This document shows positions 49,097-59,096 of a stretch of 64,000 nt of DNA, piece by piece. Source of the stretch: Sulfurovum sp. (GTDB lineage: Bacteria; Campylobacterota; Campylobacteria; Campylobacterales; Sulfurovaceae); NCBI GenBank assembly GCA_027049035.1, contig JALTVI010000115.1, forward strand, positions 33,024 to 97,023, read 5' to 3'. The first letter of the stretch is position 1. Each line of letters opens with the position of its first letter. Under the pieces are notes generated by a model. It saw nothing but the letters and a program-made list of their open reading frames with translations. It ran no database searches and was not told the origin of the DNA. The position numbers and the translations under genes are program-made.

Positions 49097-50476
49097 ATGA
49101 TTCAAAAAAGCAAAAAAGTGATTGCAGCGGGCCTGCTTTCTACCCTGACAGCGGCCTACCTTTTCGGTTCTTTCGCGCAGGCGCAGGAGAAGCCAAAAGC
49201 AGACAGTGCCAAGCAGAAGCTTGAAGCCTATATCAAGTTTACCCAGATTCTCAACCTGATCGAGCAGGAGTATGTCGACGAGACCAATACGACAGAACTT
49301 GTGAACAAGGCACTCAAGGGACTGATGAGCAACCTCGATGCGCACTCTGCCTATATGGATAAAAAATCCTACAAAGACCTTACAGTACAGACTAAAGGCG
49401 AGTTTGGCGGACTGGGTATTTCAGTGGGTATGAAAGATGGCGCACTGACCGTCATTGCCCCGCTTGAAGGCACCCCTGCAATGAAGGCGGGCGTAAAAGC
49501 CGGTGATATCATCCTCAAGATCGATGACAAGGCTACCATCGGCATGAATATCGACGAGGCGGTCAAACTGATGCGTGGAAAACCTGGCACCGATATCGTC
49601 CTTACCATTGTGCGTAAAAAAGAGCCAAAGCCGCTCAAGATCAAAATTACCCGCGATATCATCAAGATCGATTCGGTCTATCCAAAGACTATCGAGGGAG
49701 AAGACGGTATTCTCTATCTGCACGTCTCTTCGTTTGATCAAAAGGTGGTTGAGAGTGTCAAGAAGGCTATCGCAGAACACAACAACACCAAAGGAATTCT
49801 ACTTGACCTGCGTAACAACCCGGGCGGACTGCTCGACCAGGCAACAGGGCTTGTCGATATGTTCGTCGATGACGGTGTCATTGTCAGCCAGAAAGGACGT
49901 ATCAAGTCTGAAAATGTAGAGTACAGGGCACACAAAGAGGGAACGGACCTCAAAACACCTATCGTGACACTGGTCAACGGCGGAAGTGCGAGTGCCAGTG
50001 AGATTGTCTCGGGAGCTCTCCAAGACTTCAACCGCTCTGTTATTGTCGGTGAGAAAACATTCGGAAAAGGTTCGGTGCAGATCGTACTGCCTGTAGGCAA
50101 AGAGGAGGCGGTCAAGCTGACCGTAGCGCGCTACTATCTTCCAAGCGGCAGAACCATCCAGAACAAAGGGGTAACACCGGATATCACGGTACATCTGGGA
50201 AAGATAGAGTATGAAGAGGACCCTATTTTGCTCAAAGAGAAAGACCTGAAAAAACATCTCGAAACAGAACTGCAGAAAATAGAAAAAGATGTCGACAAGA
50301 AAGCAGTAAAGAAGAAAAAAGAGAAAGATGCCAATGCAACGGTTGAAAGCGAAGACGAGAATGCGACAAAGAACAAAAAGCTGATCACCGAGAAGATGAT
50401 CTACAACGATGCGCAGCTTAAAAGCGCGCTTGACATTCTCAAGGCGCTCATCATCACAGAGAAAGGGAAACACTGA
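49097..50476 (+). CDS. ctpA: Carboxyl-terminal processing protease (S41)
   Basis: PDZ plus [16 protein letters not shown] catalytic motif (start at MIQKSKK). Confidence 0.93.
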   Translation: MIQKSKKVIAAGLLSTLTAAYLFGSFAQAQEKPKADSAKQKLEAYIKFTQILNLIEQEYVDETNTTELVNKALKGLMSNLDAHSAYMDKKSYKDLTVQTKGEFGGLGISVGMKDGALTVIAPLEGTPAMKAGVKAGDIILKIDDKATIGMNIDEAVKLMRGKPGTDIVLTIVRKKEPKPLKIKITRDIIKIDSVYPKTIEGEDGILYLHVSSFDQKVVESVKKAIAEHNNTKGILLDLRNNPGGLLDQATGLVDMFVDDGVIVSQKGRIKSENVEYRAHKEGTDLKTPIVTLVNGGSASASEIVSGALQDFNRSVIVGEKTFGKGSVQIVLPVGKEEAVKLTVARYYLPSGRTIQNKGVTPDITVHLGKIEYEEDPILLKEKDLKKHLETELQKIEKDVDKKAVKKKKEKDANATVESEDENATKNKKLITEKMIYNDAQLKSALDILKALIITEKGKH

Positions 50477-51195
50477 TGGAAAAGAAATCACTGGTTTACG
50501 AAGGCAAGGCGAAGAAGATCTGGAGTACGGACGACGAGCGTCTCTACATTTCGGAGTTCAAGGATGACCTGACGGCATTCAACGGCGAAAAGAAGTCCAG
50601 CGAAGCGGGCAAAGGGGCACTGAATAACAAAATCTCCACGGAACTCTTCAAGTATCTGAACAACAAGGGTATCCCTACACACTTCGTTGAGATGCTCGAT
50701 GACAACCATATGCTTCATAAAAAAGCGGATGTCATTCTCATTGAAGTGATCGTGCGCAACATTGCTACAGGAAGCCTCAGCCGCAACCTCGGTATCGAAG
50801 ACGGCAAGGTACTGCCATTTACACTGGTGGAGTTCGACTACAAGAATGACGAACTGGGTGACCCAAAACTCAATGATCAGCACTGCCTCATTCTGGAGCT
50901 TGTCAACGATACTTCCGAACTTGACTATATCCGCTATATGGCAAGACGTATCAACGACCTGCTTAAAGAGTTTTACGCGCAGCGTGGCCTGACACTGGTC
51001 GACTTCAAACTTGAGTTCGGGCGTGATATGGACGGCAACATCATTCTCATCGACGAACTGAGCCCTGACAACTTCAGACTCTGGGACAGCGAGAGCGGCG
51101 AGAGCATGGACAAGGACCGCTTCAGAAAGGGACTTGGCGGACTCAAAGTGGCGTACGAAGAGGTACTCAACCGAATTCTCGGAACAAACAACTAA
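50476..51195 (+). CDS. purC: Phosphoribosylaminoimidazole-succinocarboxamide synthase
   Basis: 239 aa; [44 protein letters not shown]. Confidence 0.96.
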   Translation: MEKKSLVYEGKAKKIWSTDDERLYISEFKDDLTAFNGEKKSSEAGKGALNNKISTELFKYLNNKGIPTHFVEMLDDNHMLHKKADVILIEVIVRNIATGSLSRNLGIEDGKVLPFTLVEFDYKNDELGDPKLNDQHCLILELVNDTSELDYIRYMARRINDLLKEFYAQRGLTLVDFKLEFGRDMDGNIILIDELSPDNFRLWDSESGESMDKDRFRKGLGGLKVAYEEVLNRILGTNN

Positions 51196-51209
51196 CAAAG
51201 GGAAAGACT

Positions 51210-51449
51210 ATGACAGCAATCGTAAACGTATTTTTGAAAGAAGGTGTCCTTGACCCGCAGGGGAAAGCGGCACACCATGCACTCGACTCACTCGGCTTCG
51301 AAGGGGTAAAAGATGTTCGCATCGGAAAGCAGATTGTTCTGCAGCTCGATACTGACGACAAGGCCAAGGCAGAAGCGGAAGTTAAAGAGATGTGTGAAAC
51401 GCTGCTTGCCAACACTGTAATTGAAGACTACAACATAGAGATCAAGTAA
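51210..51449 (+). CDS. purS: Phosphoribosylformylglycinamidine synthase subunit PurS
   Basis: 79 aa between purC and purQ; GVLDPQGKAAHHALDSLGF. Confidence 0.95.
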   Translation: MTAIVNVFLKEGVLDPQGKAAHHALDSLGFEGVKDVRIGKQIVLQLDTDDKAKAEAEVKEMCETLLANTVIEDYNIEIK

Positions 51450-51450
51450 G

Positions 51451-52122
51451 ATGAAAGTAGCAGTTTTACGATTTCCGGGAACCAACTGTGAGTTCGACAC
51501 ACAGTATGCGTTCGAGAAGCTCGGGCATGAAACCGAGCTGGTATGGCATGAGAAAGAGACCCTGCCCTCCGATATCGACATGGTGGTAGTGCCTGGCGGA
51601 TTCTCCTATGGAGACTACCTGCGTTCGGGCGCCATTGCGCGTTTCTCTCCTGTGATGAAAGCAGTTACCAAATATGCCAACGACGGCGGTACGGTACTGG
51701 GTATCTGTAACGGATTCCAGATTCTGACAGAGGCAGGGCTGCTGCCGGGGGCACTCAAGCGTAACAACAACCTCCACTTCATCTCCAAACACCAGACACT
51801 GCGTGTGGAGAACAACGATAACGCTTTCCTGAAGCAGTGTGAGGTGGGTGAAGTACTCAACATCCCTATTGCCCACGCAGACGGCAACTACTACATCGAC
51901 GATGAAGGCCTGGAGAAGCTCGAAGCCAACGGTCAGGTACTGCTGCGTTACTGCGACGAAGAGGGAAACCGCGTCGTGGTCAACGGCTCCGTGACCTCCA
52001 TTGCTGGTATCTGCAACGAAAAGAAGAATGTATTCGGCCTCATGCCGCACCCGGAGCGTGCGCTCGAGTCGATTCTTGGCAGTGAAGACGGTCTCAAGAT
52101 GCTCAAAGGGTTCGGCGCCTGA
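51451..52122 (+). CDS. purQ: Phosphoribosylformylglycinamidine synthase subunit PurQ
   Basis: VPGGFSYGDYLRSGAIA, LGICNGFQIL. Confidence 0.96.
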   Translation: MKVAVLRFPGTNCEFDTQYAFEKLGHETELVWHEKETLPSDIDMVVVPGGFSYGDYLRSGAIARFSPVMKAVTKYANDGGTVLGICNGFQILTEAGLLPGALKRNNNLHFISKHQTLRVENNDNAFLKQCEVGEVLNIPIAHADGNYYIDDEGLEKLEANGQVLLRYCDEEGNRVVVNGSVTSIAGICNEKKNVFGLMPHPERALESILGSEDGLKMLKGFGA

Positions 52123-53165
52123 TGTCCCCTCTTCGCGCCTTTGTGCTCCTCTGGGGGCTTATGATTTTTGCCAGCTCCCTGCTGCAAGCCGAAGGCGGCT
52201 TCAAATACAGCTACATCCCCAAAAAAGTCTACGAAAACCAGATATTCCCCGTGACCATCATCGATACGCGTGAAGTCAAGAAGAAGCCCAAATACCGCTT
52301 CGATATCACCAACGACATCCACCCGCTTTCGGAAAAGCCGCTGGTGATCCGAAACGGAAACGATAACTTCTACACCTTCTACTTCAAGGCTACCCATGCC
52401 GGGCAGATCACGATTCCGCGTATCTACGTCAACGACGGTGGGCAGATCACCATTCTGGACCAGTACACCATTCCCGTGGAAAAGCTTGAGGGCAGACCCG
52501 ATTTCTGCGGTGTCCTTGCAGCCGATATGAAGATACGCGGTTCGCAGGTTTCGCACTACGATGAGAAGAACTACCTTGTCAGCCTAAACATAGAAGCGTT
52601 CGAAGCCAACCTGGAAGATATGCATCTCTCAAACGTAGTGGAGTCCGGTGTGGAGTCGGTCAGACGCAAAGGGGCAAAGGCAGAAGCGGAGTTTTACGCT
52701 GTCGTGCCCACAACGCAAAAAGAGCTAAGTTTCTCCTACTTCAACACGATCAAACAGCAGTTCATCACGCTTAGCGTGCCGGTTGAGCTGATTGACAACA
52801 GTGTCGTGACCCAGACCGACCTGAACCCCAAAGAGGACAGCTTCGAAAAACTCAAGAAGTACGGCTTTATGGTACTGGTAGGCTTCTTTTTCCTGATGTT
52901 CATTATCTACAGGGATTTCTTCTACCTCATTTTGGGGACAGTGTCGCTCATTACGCTGCTGACTTTCTATATTCCCAAAGAGCGCGTTTGCATTAAGCAG
53001 GGAGCGCCGTTGTATATTCTGCCAACCGAAAACAGCGGCATTAGCACCAAGGCGCTGGAGCAGTTCGAATCTCCCCTGCTTGCCGAACGTCTGGACTATA
53101 ACAAAGTAGAGTATAAAAACGGATTGATAGGATGGGTAAAAGATGAAGACCTTTGCAAAAATTAG
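52122..53165 (+). CDS. Hypothetical membrane protein with BatD-like N-terminus and C-terminal SH3-like segment
   Basis: 347 aa, signal peptide, two TM segments. Confidence 0.65.
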   Translation: MSPLRAFVLLWGLMIFASSLLQAEGGFKYSYIPKKVYENQIFPVTIIDTREVKKKPKYRFDITNDIHPLSEKPLVIRNGNDNFYTFYFKATHAGQITIPRIYVNDGGQITILDQYTIPVEKLEGRPDFCGVLAADMKIRGSQVSHYDEKNYLVSLNIEAFEANLEDMHLSNVVESGVESVRRKGAKAEAEFYAVVPTTQKELSFSYFNTIKQQFITLSVPVELIDNSVVTQTDLNPKEDSFEKLKKYGFMVLVGFFFLMFIIYRDFFYLILGTVSLITLLTFYIPKERVCIKQGAPLYILPTENSGISTKALEQFESPLLAERLDYNKVEYKNGLIGWVKDEDLCKN

Positions 53166-53853
53166 ATTCTACTGGGGAGCGGCGGTCATCTCCTTTGTCG
53201 TAGGGGGTATCATGATTCCCGCTATCTATCTTTTTCCAAAGAAAAAGGGAATGATCATGCATACCCTCAACCGCCTGAACCTCTTTCTGATGGGTAGCAA
53301 GGCTGTACAGGAGGGAGAGATGGACCCCGAAGCCGATATGTTTTTGATGAACCATCAGGGTATCATCGATATCATCGGCATGGAGGCATTGCAAACAAAC
53401 CATCTGCGCTGGGTGGCCAAAAAGGAGCTTTTCGATGCGCTCTGGTTCGGCAACCTGCTTCGCGGCGGCGATATGATCTCGCTTGACAGAAGCTCCCGCG
53501 CGGGACTTGTGAAACTGATGAAAGATGTCAAGGAGTCACTTGAGATCAAACACCGCGCAGTGGCTATCTTCCCGGAGGGAACACGTGCCAAAGGACAGAA
53601 GCTTCTGCCGTTCAAACAGGGAGCGAACATGATTGCCAACAAAATGGGGCTTAAAGTACAACCCGTGGTGATCACCGGTAGCAAGTGGGTGCTCAACGAA
53701 CACGACCGCACCGGACACAGCGGAGAGGTGCACTACAAGTTCCTTCCCACTATCGATGTGAGCAAGGCCCCTGAGAACTGGTATGAAACACTGCAAGAGC
53801 AGATGCAAAAAGAGATCGATGAAGCCTATGAGAAGTATGGGCGCGAACGCTGA
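53143..53853 (+). CDS. plsC: 1-acyl-sn-glycerol-3-phosphate acyltransferase
   Basis: MNHQGIIDIIG (variant of HX4D), AIFPEGTRAKG. Confidence 0.92.
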   Translation: MKTFAKIRFYWGAAVISFVVGGIMIPAIYLFPKKKGMIMHTLNRLNLFLMGSKAVQEGEMDPEADMFLMNHQGIIDIIGMEALQTNHLRWVAKKELFDALWFGNLLRGGDMISLDRSSRAGLVKLMKDVKESLEIKHRAVAIFPEGTRAKGQKLLPFKQGANMIANKMGLKVQPVVITGSKWVLNEHDRTGHSGEVHYKFLPTIDVSKAPENWYETLQEQMQKEIDEAYEKYGRER

Positions 53854-53887
53854 TTAAATTAAATAATATTAAAAAGAGAGAACCACT

Positions 53888-54148
53888 ATGGCTACACTTG
53901 AAGAGACACTGAGAACGCACATCAACAAACTGGTACACCCGCTCAAAGAGGAAGAGGAGCTGAAACTGGCCCTCAAGGCGAAATTGACCAAAAAAGAGCT
54001 CAAGCTTCTGCAGGCATGGGCCGATGAAGCAGATTTAGGTGCCCTCAAAATGAAACTGAAACTTGATGAAACACGCTACGAGGTACTCTCTGCCAAACTT
54101 ATCAAAAAGCTCAACCAGGAGAAGACAAAACAGGCTATCTGCCTCTAA
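53888..54148 (+). CDS. Hypothetical protein
   Basis: 86 aa helical ORF with good spacing after plsC. Confidence 0.6.
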   Translation: MATLEETLRTHINKLVHPLKEEEELKLALKAKLTKKELKLLQAWADEADLGALKMKLKLDETRYEVLSAKLIKKLNQEKTKQAICL

Positions 54149-54783
54149 TCTTCATGAAAGGCACACTCACCGCTTCTGTCATCACATGGAAAGTGTAGAT
54201 AGAGGTGTGCACCAAGATTCTCTGATACGAAATTCCAGTTCACTATCTCCCACCATTTTTCAATGTAGGCCGCTCTGGCATTGCGATAGTCAATATAGTA
54301 GGCATGTTCCCAGACATCACAGGTCAACAGTGGCGTATGCCCGTAAAGAAGCGGAGTGTCGGCATTGGATCTGGATTCAATGATCAGATGATGCTGAGGA
54401 TTTGCAGAGAGCCATACCCAGCCTGAACCAAACAGGTTAAGTGTCGCATCCGTGAAGCTCTTTTGAAAGATCTTCATGGAGCCAAAGTCACGCTCAATCC
54501 ACTCTTTCAGTCTGTCGGATACAGTGCTCTTTTGATTGCTCAATCCCTTGAAGTAAAAGTTGTGATTATAGATTTGGGCAGCATTGTTGAAAATGGCACC
54601 ACCTGCTTTTTGGATGATCTCTTCAAGCGAAAGCGTTTCAAAAGGTGTGCCCTCTATGAGCATGTTGAGTTTGTCGACATAGCCTTTATGGTGCTTACCG
54701 TAATGGTAGCGTATTGTTTCGGCAGAAATATACGGTTCAAGTGCATTCTCTTCGAACGGAAGGTCCATCAAAACCTGTCTCAT
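54145..54783 (-). CDS. sodB: Superoxide dismutase (Fe/Mn family)
   Basis: YHYGKHHKGYVDKLN, NHNFYFKGLS, DVWEHAYYIDYRNAR. Confidence 0.92.
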   Translation of the reverse strand: MRQVLMDLPFEENALEPYISAETIRYHYGKHHKGYVDKLNMLIEGTPFETLSLEEIIQKAGGAIFNNAAQIYNHNFYFKGLSNQKSTVSDRLKEWIERDFGSMKIFQKSFTDATLNLFGSGWVWLSANPQHHLIIESRSNADTPLLYGHTPLLTCDVWEHAYYIDYRNARAAYIEKWWEIVNWNFVSENLGAHLYLHFPCDDRSGECAFHED

Positions 54784-54848
54784 GGCGACTCCTTCTTTTG
54801 ATTTACTACCTCTATCCTATGGTAGCAGTGTGGAGTCTGTGTGCAAAA

Positions 54849-55817
54849 CTAGCAGTTTGAACCGAATTCCTTCCCAAGGTTTAGGAGTTCATCAGGGATT
54901 TGATAATGGCTGAGTGCGACATCGTTAAGCGTTTTGACTTCAAATCCACCGTCGTTATAGCAGATGACACTGTTTTTTCTCCCTTCGAGCAGTGCATCGA
55001 TGGCATGCGTGACAAAACGGGATGCCATAAGGCGGTCATGTACACTGGTTACACCTCCGCGCTGAATGTGCCCAAGGACCGTGACACGTGACTCGATACC
55101 AATCTCCTCTTCGAACCATTTTGCAACCGTTTCACTCGCATTGAGCGCTTCGGAGACGATGGCGATGAAGTAGCGTCTCCCCTCCTCTTTCTCTTTTAGA
55201 AAGTCGCGTTTGTAGGCATTCAGATCGTATGGGAGTTCGGGTATCAGACACATCTCTGCACCGCCGGTAAGGGCAGAGACCAGTGCAAGATAGCCGCACT
55301 CACGCCCCATCGTCTCTATGACAAATGCGCGTCCGAAAGAGGATGCCGTATCACGAATGGCATCGACAGCATCCTTGATAACATTAAGCGCTGTATCGAC
55401 TCCAAGGCAGTACTCCGTACCTGCGATGTCGTTGTCTATGGTAGCGGGGATACCGCAAAAGGCAAGATCGCTCTCCTGTGTAAGTTTGTGCATACCTCTG
55501 AAGGAACCGTCACCGCCAAGCACCACCAGTGCTCCTATGCCACGCCTATCCAGATTCTCTATAGCCTGCTTGCGGTAGTGCTCTTCCATGAAGCGTTTGG
55601 AGCGTGCAGAGCCGATTTTCGTACCGCCACGGGTGATGATGCCGGCAACCGAAGCGTAAGTGGCTCTTTCGATACGGTCATCGATGAGCCCCTCATAGCC
55701 GTCATAGACAAACCAGGGCTCGATATTTCTGCGAAAACAGTACTCGACAAAGCGTTTGAGCGCCGCATTCATTCCCGAAACATCTCCCCCGGAGCAGACA
55801 ATTGCCATTTTTTTCAT
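54849..55817 (-). CDS. pfkA: 6-phosphofructokinase
   Basis: CSGGDVSGMNAALK, VLGGDGSFRGM, GIPATIDNDIAGT. Confidence 0.95.
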   Translation of the reverse strand: MKKMAIVCSGGDVSGMNAALKRFVEYCFRRNIEPWFVYDGYEGLIDDRIERATYASVAGIITRGGTKIGSARSKRFMEEHYRKQAIENLDRRGIGALVVLGGDGSFRGMHKLTQESDLAFCGIPATIDNDIAGTEYCLGVDTALNVIKDAVDAIRDTASSFGRAFVIETMGRECGYLALVSALTGGAEMCLIPELPYDLNAYKRDFLKEKEEGRRYFIAIVSEALNASETVAKWFEEEIGIESRVTVLGHIQRGGVTSVHDRLMASRFVTHAIDALLEGRKNSVICYNDGGFEVKTLNDVALSHYQIPDELLNLGKEFGSNC

Positions 55818-56089
55818 ACTGTTACCTCGTTTGTATTTATGGTTTCAATCTCCCTCTCAAAAAAGGAGTGAGTGTTCTACAAAATCTTTTCTCTTTGGGC
55901 ACGATTCAATAAACCCTTCTGTTTGTGAAAGGTAATTATATCACTCTTGGCATCCTATACTCCATATACAGCAAAAGTACGCTGGTGTATATGCACTGAA
56001 AATGTCTGTCAATACTATTCCAGCATTTTGGATATAGGCAGTGATTTCTGTGATATAATAACATAAAAGGTAATTTGAAAGGAGTTGTG

Positions 56090-56383
56090 ATGAGACGTTT
56101 TCAGACAATAACACTGGTTTCAACTGCAGCTGCAATGCTTCTCTTTAGCGGATGTGCCGAAACGAATGCGGAAAAAGGTGCCCTTATTGGTGCAGGAAGC
56201 GGTGCACTGATCGGGCAGGCAGTCGGACATGATACCAAGTCAACTGTTATTGGTGCAGCACTTGGCGGTATTGCCGGTGCGGCTATCGGTGACAGTCAGG
56301 ACAAAAGCAGGAAGTACTACCGTGATCAGTATGGACGTACATACTACATCGGCAGTGATGGACGTGCCTACTACGTCAACTAA
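56090..56383 (+). CDS. Glycine-zipper lipoprotein
   Basis: LLFSGCAETNAEKGALIGAGSGALIGQAVG; ORF opens at 56075, MRRFQTI start likely. Confidence 0.8.
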   Translation: MRRFQTITLVSTAAAMLLFSGCAETNAEKGALIGAGSGALIGQAVGHDTKSTVIGAALGGIAGAAIGDSQDKSRKYYRDQYGRTYYIGSDGRAYYVN

Positions 56384-57212
56384 GCCTGTTTGCGTGATAT
56401 GAACTGCGCACCAGCGGTGCTGAAGCGACCGCATTGAAGCCGATGCGGTAAGCTTTTTCTTTTATCATTGTGAAAAACGCTGCGTCATAGTAACGCACTA
56501 CAGGCATGTGGTGCGGGCTTGGCTGAAGATATTGCCCAATGGTAAGCTCTTCTACGCCTGTTTTTCGTATCTCTATCATTGTCTCTTCCAACTCTTCTTG
56601 TGATTCGCCCAGTCCAACCATCAGTGATGATTTTACTTTTCCGTTTATAAAATGCGAAGCATAGTAGCGCAGCACTTCAAGCGAACGGTCGTAGTCGCTC
56701 TGCGGTCGTACGGCAGGCGAGAGCCTGCGTACCGTCTCTTCATTGTGTGCCAGTTTGTCCGCACCGCAGGCAACGATACGGGACAGAAGTTCTTTGTTGG
56801 CTTTGAAGTCGGGGGTGAGCAGCTCCACTTTAACGTGCGGCAAGGCCTCTTTGAGTGCCTGTGTGACGGCAACGAACTGCCCTGCTCCCAAATCCTCCAG
56901 GTCATCGCGGTCAACCGATGTGATGACCACGTAGGCAAGTCCAAGCTCCCTGAGCGCGTTGACAATGCGCCGGGGCTCATCCGGGTCAGGCGGTGCACCT
57001 TTGCCGGTTTTGACACTGCAGAAGCGGCAGGCGCGTGTGCAGGTATCGCCCAGTATCATAAAGGTTGCTGTACGTGCTGCGTAGCACTCGGTACGGTTGG
57101 GGCAGGCACTCTCCTCACATACGGTCGTAATGTTGTTTTGACGCAGTATAGTGGAGGTGTTTGCAATGAGCTGTGGGTCGGGTGCCTTGACCTTAGGCTT
57201 GTAGGGGGTCAC
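56376..57212 (-). CDS. lipA: Lipoyl synthase
   Basis: CEESACPNRTEC and CTRACRFCSV radical SAM/Fe-S motifs. Confidence 0.95.
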   Translation of the reverse strand: MTPYKPKVKAPDPQLIANTSTILRQNNITTVCEESACPNRTECYAARTATFMILGDTCTRACRFCSVKTGKGAPPDPDEPRRIVNALRELGLAYVVITSVDRDDLEDLGAGQFVAVTQALKEALPHVKVELLTPDFKANKELLSRIVACGADKLAHNEETVRRLSPAVRPQSDYDRSLEVLRYYASHFINGKVKSSLMVGLGESQEELEETMIEIRKTGVEELTIGQYLQPSPHHMPVVRYYDAAFFTMIKEKAYRIGFNAVASAPLVRSSYHANRLS

Positions 57213-57780
57213 AGAACACCTCCGAAACCTGCGTTTGCAATGCCGTTTTTACTGCTTCCATAGCGACTTCAGTTCCCTCCGCTGCCAAAGATGTGGCATG
57301 GATACCCTCCAGACCGCAGGGGTTGACACGGTTGTGCAGCGCGAGATCGACATCGACATTGAGCGATACCCCGTGCAGAGAGACGCCGCTGCTGTAGCGA
57401 AAGCCCAAAGAGGCTATTTTGCGATTCTCTATGTAGAATCCGGGCCTCTTTTTGTCATAAGTGACGGCAGGAAGCCACTCTTCAAAGAAGCGGCTGTAAG
57501 CTTCCAGTACCTTGGTGTAGAATCGTGCGGGTATCTTTGCCTGAAAGCAGAAGTAGGCAACAAGCTGTCCGGGAGAGTGGCAGGTGATGGCGCCGCCGCG
57601 GTCGGAACGCACCGTCGGCACACCCCATTGGTTTTTGTCATCTGTACCGACGGTAAAGATATCGGGATGGCTGCAGAAGATCAGGTGGTTGTCGCCACCC
57701 TCTACGGCCTGTTGGTGTATGCCGCGCATTCGCCCCATCGCGTCGCCATAGGGTACCTCTCCCCAGTCGTGCAGGATCAT
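57193..57780 (-). CDS. lipB: Lipoyl(octanoyl) transferase
   Basis: 195 aa; GGAITCHSPGQLVAYFCF; adjacent lipA. Confidence 0.93.
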   Translation of the reverse strand: MILHDWGEVPYGDAMGRMRGIHQQAVEGGDNHLIFCSHPDIFTVGTDDKNQWGVPTVRSDRGGAITCHSPGQLVAYFCFQAKIPARFYTKVLEAYSRFFEEWLPAVTYDKKRPGFYIENRKIASLGFRYSSGVSLHGVSLNVDVDLALHNRVNPCGLEGIHATSLAAEGTEVAMEAVKTALQTQVSEVFCDPLQA

Positions 57781-59093
57781 AGGCGGTAAAAGGTGCGCTC
57801 CAGTGCTTCGCTGAAGGTCGGATGGGCGAAGATGACCCGTTTGGCCTGCGCGGCATCCATCTCGCCAGCCAGTGCCATGCCAACCGTCGCGATGAGCTCT
57901 TCGGCATTGGGGGCGAGTATCTCCCCGCCAAGAATGAACCCCTCGCTGTCGACGTAACTGACCATCGCCCCTTTTGAAGCATGGTTATAGACCGAGTAGG
58001 TGAACTGGTTGAGCCCCACCAGCTTCTCTTTGTAGGCGATGCCGACCTTTTCAAGCTCGCTTTTGCGCTTGCCGACATAGGCGTAGCTCATCGGCAGCGT
58101 GTGGATGAACTTCACCACATGGTCCAGGTTGAGTGCGCGCGGTCTGTTGCCCAGAATCTGCTCTGTGACGTTGAGCGCTTCGGCACGTGCGGCATGCGCA
58201 AGCTGCAATTTTCCGTTGCAGTCACCGACTGCGTAGTGTTTGGGCAGTGTGGTCTCGAACCAGATATCCGTCTCTATCCCCTTGCCCACTGTTATCTGCT
58301 CACAGGCGACCACATCGGTGTTGGGTCTGCGCCCTGTGGCTATCAGCAGCATCTCGAAGTACTTTTCATTACCATCTTCGAAAGTGGTATGCACACCTCG
58401 TTTGGTCGCCTTGGCACTTTGAATGCTCTTTTTGGGTAGAACATCTACACCAAGCTTTTCGAACTGCCCCTTGAGGGCACTCTCGATAGTCGGATGCGCA
58501 CCTTTTAGCAGAATATCGTGCCGTCCGATGAGGGTTACTTCACTGCCTGCAGCGGCAAAAAAGCTCGCCATCTCAAGTCCGATGGCACCCGTACCGTAGA
58601 CCGCTATCTTTTCGGGAAGTTTCGTGAGGTTGAGTACATCGTTGCTGGTGATGATAGATGTGCCGTCATAGTCGATACCGTCAGGAATGAATACTGACGA
58701 GCCTGTCCCCATAACAATGTATTCGGCTTTGTAGGTATCATCCCCTACTTTCACCGTGTTTGGCGCGACAACCACACCTTTACCCTCGATAATGTCGAAC
58801 CCCTCACACTGCTTCTGAACGATTTTGGTAACGTTTTTAAGCAGTTTGTCTTTCTTTTCAAAGAGCGTCTGCATATCAAGCTTCACTTCCCCGGTGAAGA
58901 CATCGTTTCTGCTCTCATAGACGGTATTGGCGTAGTGGAGGAACATCTTGGAGGGAATGCACCCTTTATGCAGACAGACGCCGCCAAGCTGGTTGAGATC
59001 ATTTTCAATTAATGCCACCTTTTTGCCATTCTTCGCCGCAACAATCGCGCCGGCATAGTTGAGCCCGCCGCCGATATAGATAATGTCGTACAT
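57777..59093 (-). CDS. lpdA: Dihydrolipoamide dehydrogenase
   Basis: GGVCLHKGCIPSKMFL redox-active disulfide motif. Confidence 0.94.
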   Translation of the reverse strand: MYDIIYIGGGLNYAGAIVAAKNGKKVALIENDLNQLGGVCLHKGCIPSKMFLHYANTVYESRNDVFTGEVKLDMQTLFEKKDKLLKNVTKIVQKQCEGFDIIEGKGVVVAPNTVKVGDDTYKAEYIVMGTGSSVFIPDGIDYDGTSIITSNDVLNLTKLPEKIAVYGTGAIGLEMASFFAAAGSEVTLIGRHDILLKGAHPTIESALKGQFEKLGVDVLPKKSIQSAKATKRGVHTTFEDGNEKYFEMLLIATGRRPNTDVVACEQITVGKGIETDIWFETTLPKHYAVGDCNGKLQLAHAARAEALNVTEQILGNRPRALNLDHVVKFIHTLPMSYAYVGKRKSELEKVGIAYKEKLVGLNQFTYSVYNHASKGAMVSYVDSEGFILGGEILAPNAEELIATVGMALAGEMDAAQAKRVIFAHPTFSEALERTFYRL

Positions 59094-59096
59094 CCC